Shown in pieces: positions 45,526 to 55,379 of a DNA stretch of 64,000 nucleotides; within the stretch, counting starts at the first letter, position 1, and each line of letters opens with the position of its first letter. Source of the stretch: Agrypnia vestita (Eukaryota; Arthropoda; Insecta; Trichoptera; Phryganeidae); NCBI GenBank assembly GCA_016648135.1, contig JADDOH010011217.1, positions 34,477-98,476 of the forward strand. Direction: 5' to 3'. A program made the translations under genes and the position numbers. The notes under the pieces are model-generated. The model made no database searches. It was not told the origin of the DNA and saw only the letters and a list, made by a program, of their open reading frames with translations.

Positions 45526-45605
45526 TTTGTTTACACCACTTTTTATTGATTTTTTACATGTTTCGGCAACAATGTTCCTTTTCTCAGATTGAGCCTTAAA
45601 CTAAA
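45526..45605 (-). mobile_element. PLE-3 fragment with hammerhead-like motif
   Basis: The complement reads CTGAGAAAAGGAAC, ATT, GTTGCCGAAACATGT, then AATAAAAAGTGGTGTAAAC. The strands either side of ATT can pair (GGNAAC with GTTGCC) ahead of GAAAC, the same design as PLE-1. The terminal GTGGTGTAAAC block is repeated at 56012-56070. Lies inside the hAT element. Confidence 0.4.
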
Positions 45606-45774
45606 GTTGACAAATAATATAGATATATTTATTTATTAATAATGTCACCACAAAGTGAAAGCCTGACTTTGAAAGATATATTCTTCAATAAATTTCTAGA
45701 TAACATCTCAAATGTAAAGTATTTTTAAATTATGTATTTATTTATAAATTTATAAATAATAAATAAATGTAAAG

Positions 45775-46015
45775 GTTTTTATCATTTTATTTAACTTGTA
45801 TTGAAACGAATGAATTTTTCGTAATCGATTTGAGTTATTGTAGTGATAGTCCAACGTTTTCCAAAAAATAAGTCAGATATATTGAAAAAATTCAAACTTT
45901 GATGTCGCATATCTCCATAACTATTGATATTAGGTCATGATAGCTTTCGACTCATAATCAAGGCAGGAATATAGTCCTGCGAGGTTATTAATGTTTTCCA
46001 TATAACCCTGTACAC
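45775..46015 (+). repeat. Rep-M dispersed repeat (copy M5)
   Basis: TTTTATTTAACTTGTATTG, GTAGTGATAGTCCAACGTTT, GCATATCTCCATAACTATTG and ATATTAGGTCATG match 59165-59345 in the same order. Nested in the hAT element. Confidence 0.6.
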
Positions 46016-46329
46016 ATGTAATGATATGTACCTAATATATTTTTTTATACACACATTACTGCTTTGTACTTATTTATATTTTTAATTTTTATACTCATAT
46101 TTTAATGCTTATACCCAATACTTTCACTGCTTATATATGTAGTTTATATTTATATTTTACTGCTTACACCTGATATTGTTGTGTATACCTACTTCTTTCT
46201 TTATTATATATAGAAAGAAGTATATAAAACAATATGTAAAAGCCTATAATGTGCGTAAACAAATAAATAATAAAATATTTATTTTTACATATAAGCACAA
46301 GTAACGGTTTTACTTTCCCCGAAGCTATA

Positions 46330-46640
46330 TTCCTCCGAACTTCGTTAAATTTTAAAAATTAATGTAAAAAAAATAGCCAACGGTAGTCCGCGTAACGAAG
46401 TTGATGCGTCAACTAGTCGAAGTTGATGCGTCTACGTCAACGAATTCAATTAGTTGATCGTCTCGTCGATGGACGGACGTGGACGACCCATCCCTACTTC
46501 GAACTTCCTTAAATTTTAAAAATTAACATAATAAAAATAGCCAACGATAGTCCGCGTAACGAAGTTGATGCGTCAACTAGTTGACGAATTCAACTAGTTG
46601 ATCGTCTCGTCGATGGACGGACGTAGACGACCCATCCCTA
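46330..46640. repeat. tandem duplication of the hAT right end
   Basis: The unit AACTTC, TTAAATTTTAAAAATTAA, ATAGCCAACG, TAGTCCGCGTAACGAAGTTG and the terminus ACCCATCCCTA occurs twice: ending at 46496 and again at 46640. The inner terminus is followed by CTTCGAAC instead of the target duplication, so only the outer one was used in the last transposition or the duplication occurred after it. Confidence 0.75.
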
Positions 46641-46791
46641 GTATATACTGGAGTCTGGTTCCTATCATATCTAATTCATTCACTATGCGCGAATGCTCTA
46701 TGCCTCAATCTCGTCATCTTTTTTATCAACGAGCTTCCATCCAGTAAGGTGACCCGAATATATTTTTCATGACTCGGCTCAGTTTTATAGA

Positions 46792-47245
46792 GAAACTAGC
46801 TGTGCCCGCGCGGCTTCGCACGCGTAGTTTTTAGTGCACTGTTTGGATCGTCATAGAACTTTCGCGAACCTTCTAGAACATTCCGTCACTCAGTTTAGAA
46901 CCTTATAGAACTTTCGGGAATTTTCTAGAACCTTCTCCTTCCAAAACTTTCTAGAGAAGGTTTTTCCGGAACCTTCTAGACTCACCGAGACAGACGGCGC
47001 GCTTATTTTGAAACAATCTGAAGCATTTGCGGCCTTCCCATATCAAAACAAGGTGCTAGAAAGCACATTTTCGTCACCCACTCCCACCCACGCACAGCCA
47101 CCCTCACCAAACTCGCATATTTTCGATGTGATACCAAGGGCTATCCACCACCATAACCACCGGTGGGTGGTTGTGGCTGGTTGTGGAGAAAACTTGGCGG
47201 GTAGGGAAACACGGATTTCTTTATATATATATATATATTGATTTA
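46792..47245 (+). repeat. dispersed 'ctagctgtgcccgcg' repeat carrying heat-shock elements
   Basis: Starts CTAGCTGTGCCCGCGCGGCT and ends with GGGAAACACGGATTTCTTTA and a TA run. This start and end are, from memory, those of a repeat type widespread in insect genomes, probably a non-LTR/SINE-like element. The middle holds the pentamer array described separately and a GGTGG/CCACC inverted pair at 47148-47175. A 77-codon frame (47008-47241) is repeat sequence without domains. Confidence 0.5.
46855..46982. promoter_or_regulatory. dense heat-shock-element (HSE) array
   Basis: Consecutive alternating nGAAn and nTTCn pentamers in exact 5-nt register: six at 46855-46884 (no mismatch to GAA/TTC), eight at 46897-46936 (one TTA), and shorter runs at 46948-46957 and 46963-46982 (two imperfect). 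Three or more such units form a binding site for trimeric heat shock factor; here about 20 units lie within 128 bp. The array sits in a dispersed repeat, not beside a recognisable heat-shock gene. Whether it is bound or drives transcription is not known. Confidence 0.7.
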
Positions 47246-47249
47246 AACA

Positions 47250-48130
47250 CTCATTCGAATGTGTAATACTCATGCATGCTTACCGTAAATAAAATGTTGC
47301 ACTACTCACTTACACCGAATACTTTCGATTCATTGTCCTTGAAACACACGTACTCTATACTTGTGCATTTATAACAAAACTCATAATTTAATTTTATTCT
47401 ATACCTCGCTAGGATATAATTTTACAGTGATTAACTACCTGTTAATAATCTGTTTGTTTTTATTTATTATCATATTTTAACAAACAGGTTAACAGGTCGT
47501 TGGTCAGGTGGTCCTAGAGTGACATTAGAGTACAGATTATAAATATTTTATGATAAATTATAAGTAATGTTTTTATGGTGAGAAAATATTAAAAATGTTC
47601 AGATCAAAATTTAGAGTGTCGCAAATTAAAAAATACATTTTAAATCTGTTTAAATATATTAAAAAGTCATACAACTTGTGTGCGGGTTCCATGACCAACA
47701 TCGTATATCTACAAGTAGTGGTTCTCGGTTCTGTTCATTAGTAAAATTAAAATAAAAAAATTCAAAACTATAACTTTCCATTGCCGCTTCTTTGTGATGA
47801 AATGGTTTTTTGTTTGTCGACATTCTTCCTTTCTACTGAACGATGTAAAGTTTTATAAAGTATGCATGGCATGCAATACATTGACACAGTAAATACTGAC
47901 TTATCGACTAAATATGAGAAATGCGCGCGATGAATTTTTGAAGGCAGTTTAAATCGATTTCCGCTCACTTGGAAGCAGATAACGCAACACCTTTTATAAC
48001 ATCTCGTGTTTCTCGCAAGTTGATGAAATGAGATAATGTTGCGTAAGATAACGAAAGCTGGTTTCAACGTTACTATTTATTTAAATTCGTAGCGCTTTTA
48101 AAATATTCTGTTATCCGAACTTTCAATAAT
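47250..48130. other. AT-rich spacer
   Basis: Open frame at 47768-48067 (minus) has no recognisable motif. TAACAAACAGGTTAAC near 47478 is a small inverted repeat. Nothing else recognised. Confidence 0.4.
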
Positions 48131-48139
48131 TATGTTCTA

Positions 48140-48380
48140 AATAGCTGTAATCCGTCAAAAATTACGGAACATTGGTTCGCGTCTTTGCTAAGTTCTATAT
48201 GTAGTGTATTTCAGACGGGTTACGCACATGCGGTGGTGGCAACGTCGCTAGGTTGCCGCCTTCGCCACCCCTTCTCCAGCCGTTTAATTTCGTTTTTAGC
48301 CGTTAATTCCAACGAAATTTCGGACGTTACACGACGACGGTCATACAGACAGATAGACAGACAAAAAAATTATTATATTT
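48140..48380 (+). repeat. SINE-G, full-length copy (S5)
   Basis: AGCTGTAATCCGTC, AAAAATTACGG, GGTTCGCGTCTTTGCTAAG, A-box-like GGTGGTGGCAACG (48232-48244), then CCAGCCG, TAATTTCGTTTTTAGCCG, AACGAAATTTCGGACGTTAC, and a GACAGACAGAC-like run into AATTATTAT. The B box is degraded (TTCGCCACC). Confidence 0.65.
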
Positions 48381-48569
48381 AGATCACCGACCACCGAAAT
48401 ATAAACATGAAATAACATAAATTTCTTAGTACCTACACGGCCGGTTCCTCGGCTGGTCCAATACGTTTGGCTTTTTTTTAGATTTCTACGAGCTTTTTAT
48501 TTTTGAAGCAATTATGAAAAGGTCAAACTAATTTTAAATATAAAAATTTAAAAAACACAATGTTTTTTA

Positions 48570-48715
48570 TGAGAGTTCAATATTTTATTAGTCTCTTACA
48601 GGACGATCGTTTCGGCTGTTTAGGCCATTATCAACTGATAAACATAGCTGTTATTCTTGAGTTTATATACAAATATTTTGGAGAAACCTTAATAATAATA
48701 CAGTTAATAATTTTT
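48570..48715 (-). mobile_element. PLE-2 3' end with hammerhead-like motif
   Basis: The complement reads AGTTGATAATGGCC, TAAACA, GCCGAAACGATCGTCC, then GAGACTAATAAAATATTG. GGC and GCC can pair ahead of GAAAC as in hammerhead helix II. The sequence is almost the same (about three differences in 130 nt by eye) as 54713-54850 on the other strand, which lies after a Penelope-like C-terminus. Confidence 0.55.
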
Positions 48716-48719
48716 TAAA

Positions 48720-50590
48720 TTTTTATATTTAAAATAATGGAGTTCTTTGCAATAAATAACGTCAGTGTTGAAAAAATTAAAACGTCAAACTAATTACTCT
48801 TAAAAAGTATAATGTCTTTGAAAATAATTCGCACTTTATTGCAAAAATGCATTTTCACTTGAAAAAACTCGGTATGAAAAGAAATTTTAAAAAAAATGTT
48901 TTGTTTACTAAGGGATTTAATTTTATAAAAATTAATGCTTTAACACCTTTATAAATGTATCTTAAATATATGCGAGGGGGGACATATTTTCGCTGTGTCT
49001 CAATCCCGTCCCCTTCATCTCCTGTACAATTTTATATTCTGCAGTTCTAATAAATTTTCAAAAAAAAAACTCTTGGGAAATTATAAAAACATTTTTCTGT
49101 ATTAATATTCTCATGAATAATTTATTCCTTAACATGTTACACTTATCACTGATTTAATCGTAATTCGCTTATTCGCCTCAGTAAATGCTCAGGGTCACTG
49201 AATTGTAGCCACGACCGCAGTCCAACACGGCAGAGTAGCCCAGAACAACAACGCGTGCGCGAGTGTATAAATTATGTCTATTCCATTAAATCCATTTGTC
49301 TTGGAGTGCGCATAGTAATTTTAGCAAAGCGAAGACTAAACATACGATACCTTTATACCGTGGCTCATTATCATTACCGCGAAGCGATGGCAAATGTTTA
49401 TTTGAAACACCGTATACAACAGAAGCGGTCATTTTTATAATAATTATCTTCGAATTTTTATTTAAACGTAACTAATTTACTGTACCAAAAATAAAAAATA
49501 AATTTGGTCAACGGCATGCCAGCTCCCTCGCACCCTTTTTGTGCAATGACTCGGAAAGAGGATGTGAAACAGAAGTCCATAACAACACGTAGCTAATAAA
49601 TATTAATTAATTTTGACTATATTTTTTTTCTCCTTTTCAAAATTAATTCAGGCTATTTTTATATTCCTTGTTCTTATCTACCTTCACTTGAACATTGAAA
49701 CACAAATTAATTAGAACGATTATTTAAGCAGGTTAAACGCCCTATACGAAAATTGCCCTGAACCTGCCTCGTCTGTGGCAAAATGCAGTTATCCCGTGAC
49801 AGACAGCTTGGCGCGCTGGCTCGGCGCTAGACCACCGCGCCGTTGAAACGGGAAGCAAAGTGCAGCCACATAAAAGAAAAATTCTAGCAGCTCTTCTACC
49901 AGTATTTTCGTAGACCCCTGTTGATTTGCACTTTTATGCGTGGTGTACAAATACTCGACGATCTTCTTTTAATCTGCATCCCTCGCAAAGTGGACCAAAT
50001 TGTTTCTCGCATCTTTATAGACACATCATTTATAATAATTCGATGATGCCTTTCTAGTAACAAGATTTTAATTGGAGATACGTCACAGCCTTCTGCGTTT
50101 TTATTATGTTTTAATTGGCTGTGTACATTTCTCGCGGAGGAGGCGATAACCGTTATGTTTTCGGTTATTTATTCGGGTCTTCTAGTGCCGGCAATGGCAA
50201 CAGCGATCTTAGTGATTTATGTTTATATAACAGTAAAATCCCCGATAAGGTAGCACTTTCCTTGTACATGTTGGGTGTTATTAATGTCAAAATTATGAGA
50301 GAACATTCTCGTACAAGCTCTGACACTTTACACAATGGCGACAAGTTTTGACAGTGTAATTAGACATTTTTGACGGGGACATAATATATTTGTATTTATT
50401 TTTACATTTTCAGTTACATCAAAATATTTCATGAAGCCATTGTAAGGGTTGAAAAATATCTTGAGCCAGGATTTCTTTTGTTTTCGGTTTCAAGTTTCAT
50501 TTAAAGAGTTAAGGTTGTTATTACGGCCGTTAGACATATTTAACTGTAACTAGTTGCGGATATTTTATACGAACCGTGTGTTTTTCCGAG
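48720..50590. other. spacer, no gene recognised
   Basis: AT-rich apart from 49790-49870, where CGGCGCGGTGGTCTAGCG on the minus strand could be a worn tRNA-like A box. Open frames at 49255-49440 and 50115-50351 show no motifs. Confidence 0.4.
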
Positions 50591-50599
50591 AAACGATTC

Positions 50600-50640
50600 T
50601 CGACGTTTCGTTGAATTCTTATTCAACGTCATCAGGAGGA
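50600..50640 (-). ncRNA. hammerhead-ribozyme-like core with intact conserved boxes
   Basis: On the minus strand: CTGATGA (635-629), helix II with arms CGTTGAAT and ATTCAACG around AAGA, then GAAAC (609-605), followed by CGAGAA, TCG, TTTCTCG, a potential helix III. The two invariant boxes are perfect and helix II is 7-8 bp. I cannot identify the NUH cleavage triplet or helix I with certainty, so activity is unproven. The 216-bp foldback at 50687-50902 begins 50 nt to the right and may belong to the same element. Confidence 0.45.
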
Positions 50641-50686
50641 TGACCTTTATCCGCGAAGGTAGAGGGCGGACTGATTACTAATTTCA

Positions 50687-50902
50687 AGAGCGTAAATTAT
50701 ATGCACTTTGTTGTGTAGTGTTCACTTCTTCTACAATAGAGGTTGCCAGTGTGCAATATTCGCGACCTGTTCTTACGACATTGATTCAACCCTTGAGATT
50801 CGCAGTAAAGTCCGCCGACGTAACTAGTATATATTGCACACTGGCGACCTCTATTGTAGAAGAAGTGAACACTCCACAATAAAGTGCATATAATTTACGC
50901 CC
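50687..50902. mobile_element. foldback element with 73-bp inverted arms
   Basis: Arms 50687-50759 and 50830-50902 are complementary with a handful of mismatches; recognisable words are CGTAAATTATATGCACTTTG and GTGTTCACTTCTTCTACAAT with their complements. The 70-nt centre includes a second small pair (GGCGGACT at about 50665 with AGTCCGCC at 50808). No ORF. Confidence 0.75.
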
Positions 50903-50999
50903 TCGAAAGTTTCATTTATTATTAATAAATTAAACTTCATAATTTCATCAATAGCAAAATAGTGTGGATGTTTTAATTGACAAGTCCTCGGTTAAGGAG

Positions 51000-51230
51000 G
51001 TCCGTCAGTCTGTCTGTCCTCGTAATTTCGTGTAACGTCCGTAATTTCGTTCGAATTCACGGCTAAAAACGGTTGAACCCCGGGCCAACAAACCCGAACC
51101 GGCGTTTGACGCATGTTGCCACGGCCGCCGCTCCGTGGAGCGCCAAAATATGCTATGAGTATATACTAGGGCTTAGCAAAGACGCGAACAAATGTTTCGT
51201 CATTTTTACGGGTTGCAGCTAATTAATAAA
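51000..51230 (-). repeat. SINE-G, full-length copy (S6)
   Basis: Complement of CAGTCTGTCTGTC, GTAATTTCGTGTAACGTCCG, ACGGCTAAAAACGG, TTGAACCCCGGGCC (B box region), GCCGCCGCTCC, AGCAAAGACGCGAAC and CGTCATTTTTACGGGTTGC. The same order as S4 and S5, so it confirms the family's ends. Confidence 0.7.
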
Positions 51231-51464
51231 TAATTAATTACCTACTGAAAAATTACACACTTTCTCAGCAATTACATTTTGTACTTCTGGACACTCCATT
51301 TTGTGTATAACATTTTTTTTAATTTTTTTTTTTTCAATGTTACACCTGGCCATGAGACCTGTTGTAGCCAAGCAAACCTCAGAAAAATCGAGTTAACATT
51401 TCTCCAAGGTGATTTTGATTGATCCAAATGATTTTGTTCGTAAGACATTCATTCATGTTACAAC

Positions 51465-51540
51465 ATTTTCGACTCGTAATTTAGACCGAAATAGACTTTT
51501 GACGCGGACGAGCTCTGTTTCACCTTGTATATTGCATCGA
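51465..51540 (+). repeat. Rep-M right-end fragment (copy M7)
   Basis: ACATTTTCGACTCGTAATT, GACGCGGACGAGCTCTGTTT and CACCTTGTA match the right end of the 58924-59401 copy (TTTTTGACTAATAATC, GCGGACTAGCTCTGTTACAC). Confidence 0.45.
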
Positions 51541-51544
51541 TTTA

Positions 51545-52050
51545 AATAAGGTACCTTTGATAATCCCTGGCTGATGGTATCGCTTCAGCAGCATTGTTCA
51601 AATCCTACCGCCTGCTAACGATGAAAGCACACAGCCACCGAGGTCTGAATCGCCTGCATCATTCCACATTCCGCGTGGAGTACACTTCGGACGTATTTAT
51701 CCGAGGAATGCACTTAATTCCCAACATTTATGCAGTAAATTGATATTGTAGCAGTGTGCCCCGTTCGCGAATATAAAGGTAACCCCAGCACGCCGCGCCG
51801 CAGAATTATGCAAGAATTAGCCGGGAGACTGCGACTTGACGTATGCGGCTGCCAGCCAACAGCAATTTGAACACCTGCGCGGCCAGGTTGCGCTCGTATT
51901 TCCACTATTCTCGGTACCAGCCACGTTTTACATGTCGATCGGTTAACGATTCATCAAAAGTCTCATTAATAATAGCTCTCCGATAAACATATAGGTTTTC
52001 CAGACTGTCAGCGGGATTCATCATATATTTAGGAGCTACAGAAAAGTTAA
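51545..52050. other. mixed-composition spacer
   Basis: Composition rises to about equal GC/AT. A 63-codon minus frame at 51714-51905 has no motif. Nothing recognised. Confidence 0.35.
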
Positions 52051-52054
52051 AAAT

Positions 52055-53050
52055 AAAAATTGCAAAATGCGTCGAGGAAATAGGCTAGTGGATGGCACAA
52101 AATAGACTCGCCTTAAATCCATCAAAAACAGAACTCCTATGGGCGGCGACACCTAATAGGCAACACCTAATCCAGGAATCAATGTCTGAATGCAAAATCT
52201 GCAGTCAGGTTGTTGGGTGTACACATAGTTTCAGATCTCTCCATGAATACACACATCAGCAAAACTGTCAATGCATGTTTTTATCAACTGAGACAGATTA
52301 AAAGTATTCGCAGACATCTTCCCTCTGAGGCAGCTCGTTTACTCATTAATGCATTTGTTGTATCACGTGTGGACTACTGCAGTGGTATCTAAGCTGGCCT
52401 ACCGATGTTTCAGCTCGATAGACTACAATCTGTTCTAAACGCTGCAGCACGGATCATATATGGAACGTCAAAATTCTCGCACATAACATCCCTTCTGCGA
52501 GAATTGCACTGGCTTCGTTCTCCTGAAAGAGTAGAGTTCAAACTGTGTTGGTTGATGTACAAGGCAACTCATAACATGGCGCCTCTGTATCTTCAGGAGC
52601 TCTGTATTCCAGGCAACATAAATGAGAGACGTCAAACTCTTAGGTCAGCGTCTACTTCAGCGGTGGGAAGGATTGTGGAACCGACAAGCCAGTTCCAGAA
52701 AACTAGGTTCAGCGAACGGGCATTTGCGGTGACGGGCCCCAAAGCGTGGAACTTTTTGCCCTCCCTGATAAGAAACACGGATTCAGAGACTTTATTTAAG
52801 AAAAGACTTAAAACGCACTTGTTAACGAAGTCTTTCCCAGAACCTTTTTAATATTGTTGTTTTTAACTTTGTTTTTTTTTACTATTTTATGTTTTGAACT
52901 GTTTTTCTTTCTCTTTTTTTTCATTTTATTTTTCATTTCGTGATTCTATGATTTTAGTATGTAAGAGTTTTTTGTGTGTAAAGCGCCCTTGAGGTGAAAT
53001 TTTCACAAAAATGGCGCTATATAAATAATCCAATATTATTGTTATTATTA
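52055..53050 (+). pseudogene. L2-type LINE 3' part, decayed RT ORF (copy c)
   Basis: Reads KCVEEIG, stop, WMAQNRLALNPSKTELLWAA (52060-52150), the RT thumb start. A frameshift near 52200 moves to LGVHIVSDLSMNTHISK and RQIKSIRRHLPSEAARLLIN. TAC has become TAA at 52389-52391 where the 23-kb copy has GIYAHLP. From 52405 an open frame of 148 codons keeps LHWLRSPERVEFKLCWLMYK and FSERAFAVTGPKAWNFLP to the natural end (52851). The 3' UTR and tail (GTAAAGCGCCCTTGAGGTG, GCGCTATATAAATAATCCAA, ATTATTGTTATTATT) end at about 53050. At least two stops and one frameshift; dead. Same subfamily as copy a. Confidence 0.85.
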
Positions 53051-53104
53051 CTTAGAGGAAGATTTGAGCCCATGTACCACCCGTTGATGTTCATAGGTAG
53101 GAGG

Positions 53105-53545
53105 TTCACCGCTTACTAACTCACTAATCATCACGCCGTTTCCCCGCGGGGGTAAGCAGAGAGGATAGAGCGCCAATCCACTCCTGTGTCCTGACAAACA
53201 ACTCTCGCCTCATCCACATTCATACATATTCGCTTACAGGCTCGACGATTGTTGAGGTTCATCCTCCAGTATAGGGTTCGTCTGGTCATGCCACGTCTTC
53301 CGCCGTCGTCCTCCCTTTCTGGTGCCATCAACACTTGCGTCATATATTTTTCTTACCTTCTTTCCTCATCCATTCGCTCACCATGCCCAAACCATCCGAG
53401 CAAACCTTTTTTCATTCTATCAATTATGCTTAGAACAGCTTTACATTCTTTCCTAACATCTTCATTCTTTACTCTATCATAAATGGATTTGCTACAAATA
53501 GATCCATGTGAACTCATGTCTACCGCATTCAATATACTTTTTTCC
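53105..53545 (-). mobile_element. TTAG-tail non-LTR element 3' fragment
   Basis: Plus-strand start ACTAACTCACTAATCATCAC then GCCGTTTCCCCGCGGGGG corresponds to the element's end at 40432. The complement encodes PRGETA at the C-terminus (70-codon frame 53131-53343), with RACKRICMNVDEARVVCQDT upstream of it, and continues in broken frames to the region equivalent to 40860. No RT palm. Confidence 0.8.
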
Positions 53546-54284
53546 TCTTCTACTATTTTTTATAATGCCGCCCCTATATTTTTTTTAATTGTTCCTCTTA
53601 TATTTCTTAGGATGTAAGTTCATTGCAATAAACAGTTAAGTAAAGAAAAGGTCAAAAATATTTCAAAACAACAATATGGTGCATTTGTACGATTCATTTG
53701 CACCTACGCAGATTTAGCACTGTTGTCCTTTGTCAAATTTTTACAACGTAATTTTACGAGCATAGCCCATTGATATTTTCAATCATTTTTTTATCTGATT
53801 GTGTTCGCACTACTTTGAAAAATGGACCCCTAAAGACCCCTAAAGGAATTTCATGCGAGACAGTAATTCTACTATTTTTTAATCTAATTTGTGTGTTTCA
53901 CGCCTAATTTTCTGCCTTTAAGCACTGCCTTACTTGCTCATGCCCACAGGCCATCCCTCTATGTACCGAGGCAAGACTAGCTGCATACAATGGAGGAGGA
54001 CATATAGCCTATAGCTGGCAGAAGAAGAACTCAGGTTGACTTAATGCAGGAGAAGTGTGATCACTTAGGCGTGAATCGTTTATGATAGAGTAAATAATGC
54101 ACAATTTGGGAATAAGTGTAAAACTGATCGTAGTGCTGTGAGTATGATATTTTAAATTTGATCAGAATGAGTGGGAAAACAATAGTAAGATTTATTATAT
54201 GATTGATATGACAATTAAAACAAATATTGGAAGATCCTAGAAGCCTCAACACTCTATGAACTTTTTTTCCAGAACAAACATAAC

Positions 54285-54850
54285 ATATCTCCAGATAATA
54301 AACCAATTCCCTTACATTTTTGTGACAAAGGATTTAAACTAAATATTTTGGAACAGCTGGAAATAAATAAAAATTTAAAGAATAATTTGATTAACGAACA
54401 GCTTAATATTTGTTATTCTCCCCTTCTAAATATATTTAATACTACATAAAAAATTGTTTTTGAGGTATCTACGTTTTTAAAAAAATATAGCCTTCAATAA
54501 TCACTTATATTTTATAATTTATCTGTTGCTTTCACTGATATAAATTATAATGAAAATGTCACCTGAACTTGTTGTATTGACCTGGTATTCCCGTAATCAG
54601 CAATTTTGAGAATACCTTTACTACCTGAAATCCATCCTTATAATGTTTAATTGCCCATATCTTAATATTTTATGTATTTGTAAAGCTATTAACTGTATCC
54701 TCTGTATTATTAAGGTTTTTCCAAAATATTTGTATATAAACTCAAGAATAATAGCTATGTTTATTAGTTGATAATGGCCTAAACAGCCGAAACGATCGTC
54801 CTGTAAGAGACTAATAAAATATTGAACTCTCATAAAAAACATTGTGTTTT
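54285..54850 (+). mobile_element. Penelope-like element: C-terminal codons and 3' end (PLE-2)
   Basis: A plus frame near 54302-54450 reads NKPIPLHFCDKGFKLNILEQ, LEINKNLKNNLINEQLNI, CYSPLLNIF and stops. 'KG.KLN.LE.LEI.....LLN.Q......SPLL' is the C-terminal pattern of Penelope-like retroelements, downstream of their GIY-YIG endonuclease. Non-coding sequence then leads to the hammerhead-like block GATAATGGCC, TAAACA, GCCGAAACG (54771-54795) and ends with AATAAAATATTGAACTCTC near 54830. Upstream RT is absent. A near-identical 3' end lies in the opposite orientation at 48570-48715. Confidence 0.6.
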
Positions 54851-54889
54851 TTTAATTTTAATATTTAACTCTATGAACTTATTTAAGAA

Positions 54890-54990
54890 GATTTATGAAT
54901 GGGGCTGAGGCGAGAGTCAGGACAGAAGAGTATGGCTCTCTATCCCTTTACTTATCCACATTGAAAAAGGGCATGATGGTATGTTAAGTT
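54890..54990 (+). mobile_element. TTAG-tail element 3' end, diverged
   Basis: GAATGGGGCTGAGGCGAGAG, CAGGACAGAAGAGTATGGCT and GCATGATGGTATGTT match, with many changes, the 3' coding end seen at 58595-58728 (GAATGTGGCCGAAGCAAAAG and so on). Confidence 0.45.
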
Positions 54991-55294
54991 ATTATCAACA
55001 CTATTAAAAATGAAAGTGAGTACGCAGCAGTATAATGTGTAACAAATTCATTAACGATAAGATAATGAAGATTTACCTTATTATTAAGGGAGGTGATATT
55101 ATCATGTGGAACGAATCAGTGTGTATAAGGCGGAAAGCCATACAACGCGAGTATTACCGTTACCGTATATGTACAAAGTTCACTGGAGACCCGGCGTGAC
55201 CAGGTAAACTAGATATCGGTAGATAGTTATTACTGTTATAAGCCTCGCCAATTGACGCCGGAGAAGATGTGTGAACGTTTACGAGGCGAGATTT

Positions 55295-55375
55295 GTGAAT
55301 CTGGAGAGAAGAGTAAGGCATTATATCCTCTCTGCTTATCCTCGTAACGGCATGGTGGTTAGTTAGAGAAATTAT
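55295..55375 (+). mobile_element. TTAG-tail element 3' end, diverged
   Basis: GAGAAGAGTAAGGCATTATA, CCTCTCTGCTTATCCTCGTA and GGCATGGTGGTTAGTTAG match the last 75 nt of the element, including the start of its TTAG tail. Confidence 0.5.
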
Positions 55376-55379
55376 ATAT

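Larger units (their letters stand above)
45415..46640. mobile_element. non-autonomous hAT-type transposon with 8-bp target duplication
   Basis: Left terminus TAGGGATGGGTCGTCC (45415-45430) is the inverted match of the right terminus, GGACGACCCATCCCTA-like, ending at 46640. The inverted similarity continues for about 65 nt through the CGTCCATCGACGAGACGATC and CAACTAGTTGA blocks. Direct repeats GTATATAC lie at 45407-45414 and 46641-46648. An 8-bp duplication plus a (C/T)AGGG terminus is the hAT signature. No transposase ORF. Nested sequence inside includes a PLE-3 fragment (45526-45605) and Rep-M (45775-46015). Confidence 0.85.
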
